Below, one piece after another: positions 38,280 through 39,469 of a stretch of 39,469 bases of DNA (the first letter of the stretch is position 1; each line of letters starts with the position of its first letter). Origin of the DNA: JAVBOV01 sp031550205 (GTDB lineage: Bacteria; Pseudomonadota; Alphaproteobacteria; RF32; CAG-239). The translations under genes were made by a program, and so were the position numbers. The notes beneath the pieces were generated by a model. The model was not told where the DNA came from. It saw only the letters and a program-made list of their open reading frames with translations, and ran no database searches. Location: NCBI GenBank assembly GCA_031550205.1, contig JAVBOV010000020.1, forward strand, positions 1 to 39,469. Reading direction: 5' to 3'.

Positions 38280-39428
38280 ATGCTGGAAAGTAAAGAAAAA
38301 AAACCGGTGGTGCTGCAGGTTCTGCCGAAGTTACACCAAGGCGGAGTGGAAAGAGGAACTGTTGAAATTGCCGAAGCCTTGCAAAAAAAAGGCATTAAAA
38401 ATTTTGTGGCCGCTGAAAAAGGCCTGCTCTCTCACCGCCTGCAAAAGCTTAAGGTTAAACACTTTGATTTGCCGCTTAACACTAAAAATATTTTCAAAAT
38501 GTGGCTGAACTCTTATCGTCTGGCAAAAATAATTAAGGAAAACGGCATTAATATCGTACACGCCCGTTCACGCGCGCCGGCCTGGAGCGCTTATTGGGCA
38601 GCCAAACGCACCGGCGCTACATTTATGACAACTTTTCACGGCACATATAATATGGGGCCTTTGAAGATTAAGAAAATTTATAACCGTGTGATGACTTATG
38701 GCAAAGTTGTGATTGCAATTTCAAGCCACATTAAAAACCATATTTTGAAAAATTATAAAATTGACCCAAACAAAATCAGGCTGATACACCGCTGCGTGGA
38801 CGTTGATAAATTTGACCCGGGCATAATTTCTAAAGAACGCATTATCAGCATGGTTAAGCAGTTTAATATTGCCGAAGATAAACCGATTATTCTTTCCACC
38901 GGAAGGCTGACCCACTGGAAAGGCCAGCACCTTTTGGTTGAGGCATTATCGCGCTTGAAAAATAAAAGCTTTCATTGTATATTTGTGGGCGATGACCAAG
39001 GTCGAACTTATTATACAAACCAATTAAAAGAAGCTATCGGAAAATATGAAATGGAAGATAAGTTCAGTTTTATCACCCATGTTGAAGATGTGCCGGCTTT
39101 GATGATGATTTCTTCAATTATCACCTCCACGGCCATTGAGCCCGAGGCTTTTGGCAGAATGACCATTGAGGGACAGGCCATGGGCAAGATTACAATTGCC
39201 TCTAACCACGGCGGTTCTTTGGAAAATTTGGTTGACGGCGTGACCGGAAAATTATTTGAAAATAATGATGCAGAGTCTTTGGCAGAAGCCATTTTGTGGG
39301 CTTTGGATTTGTCTGAGAAAGAAAAGAAAAAAATCGGCGAGGCCGCAATTAAGCACGTTAGAGAAAACTTTACCAAAGATATTATGTGTGAAAAGACGAT
39401 TAAGGTTTATGAAGAATTGATGAGATAA
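38280..39428 (+). CDS. family 4 glycosyltransferase
   Basis: A 382-residue GT-B enzyme. The N-lobe starts LQVLPKLHQGGVERGTVEIA; the C-lobe starts ILSTGRLTHWKGQHLLVEAL, and the donor site has the EX7E motif within EPEAFGRMTIE followed by GQAMGKITIASNHGG. Such retaining transferases build lipopolysaccharide or other surface glycans from nucleotide sugars at the cytoplasmic face of the membrane. Length and motifs are intact. AGGG lies just before the ATG. The acceptor is unknown. Confidence 0.92.
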   Translation: MLESKEKKPVVLQVLPKLHQGGVERGTVEIAEALQKKGIKNFVAAEKGLLSHRLQKLKVKHFDLPLNTKNIFKMWLNSYRLAKIIKENGINIVHARSRAPAWSAYWAAKRTGATFMTTFHGTYNMGPLKIKKIYNRVMTYGKVVIAISSHIKNHILKNYKIDPNKIRLIHRCVDVDKFDPGIISKERIISMVKQFNIAEDKPIILSTGRLTHWKGQHLLVEALSRLKNKSFHCIFVGDDQGRTYYTNQLKEAIGKYEMEDKFSFITHVEDVPALMMISSIITSTAIEPEAFGRMTIEGQAMGKITIASNHGGSLENLVDGVTGKLFENNDAESLAEAILWALDLSEKEKKKIGEAAIKHVRENFTKDIMCEKTIKVYEELMR

Positions 39429-39431
39429 TTG

Positions 39432-39465
39432 ACCCCTCCCGACCTCCCCTTGAAAGGGGAGGAGA
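39432..39465. repeat. CT-rich palindromic repeat
   Basis: CCCCTCCCGACCTCCCC, TTGAA and AGGGGAGGAG: the same family as at 21485, right after the glycosyltransferase stop. Confidence 0.75.
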
Positions 39466-39469
39466 AAAG

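Overview
The window is chromosomal DNA from a low-to-moderate GC alphaproteobacterium, most likely one of the uncultured gut-type lineages (inference). Lineage markers are the small coiled-coil gene-zapA-6S RNA-YmdB block, FlaF, and an FlbD-type sigma54 activator inside the flagellar cluster. Palindromic repeats with GGATCC...GATGAC ends, of the kind familiar from Rickettsiales-like genomes, are scattered through it. No tRNA, rRNA, integrase, transposase or CRISPR array was seen.

Layout. (1) 1-1950: a partial minus-strand gene, then a divergent plus-strand block: DUF4164-like protein, zapA, 6S RNA (with a clear promoter whose -35 lies inside zapA) and a YmdB-type phosphodiesterase, closed by a strong terminator. 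(2) 1970-18523, minus strand: a small orphan gene and a flagellar cluster. In transcription order it runs flaF, then fliK-flgD-flgE (behind a near-perfect sigma54 promoter and closed by a terminator), then fliF-fliG-fliH-fliN-flbD-flhA-flhG, a second FliK-like protein and a J-domain/SH3 membrane protein. (3) 18601-21470, plus strand: a periplasmic solute-binding-like protein, a GST-fold protein, a lipoprotein, and two small orphan genes with textbook sigma70 promoters but no Shine-Dalgarno. (4) 21532-25455, minus strand: class II aldolase, SemiSWEET, transketolase interrupted by one in-frame TAA, and a lipoprotein. (5) 25696-30487: a pentapeptide-like protein whose promoter spacer contains (AT)6, peptidase E, a TrmA/RlmD-family RNA methyltransferase carrying an in-frame palindromic insertion, and a membrane PAS-GGDEF diguanylate cyclase. 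(6) 30623-35165, plus strand: a two-module membrane protein, YfgM-like TPR protein, BamB and Der. (7) 35190-37402: an accessory island with two promoter-hairpin cassettes, a membrane protein containing (AT)10, and a toxin-44-like/LysM-like/peptidoglycan-binding-like protein whose coiled-coil tail is cut off by an in-frame TAA. (8) 37465-39428: an alpha/beta hydrolase and a family 4 glycosyltransferase.

The most interesting material is genome-dynamic. Short palindromic elements sit between genes and also inside or at the ends of reading frames. The 5' ends of two genes (flbD and the RNA methyltransferase) are duplicated upstream, with repeat DNA between the copies. Heptamer repeats supply a lipoprotein signal peptide. 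Two genes carry single in-frame TAA codons where a Glu codon is plausible. Dinucleotide tracts sit where slippage could switch expression.
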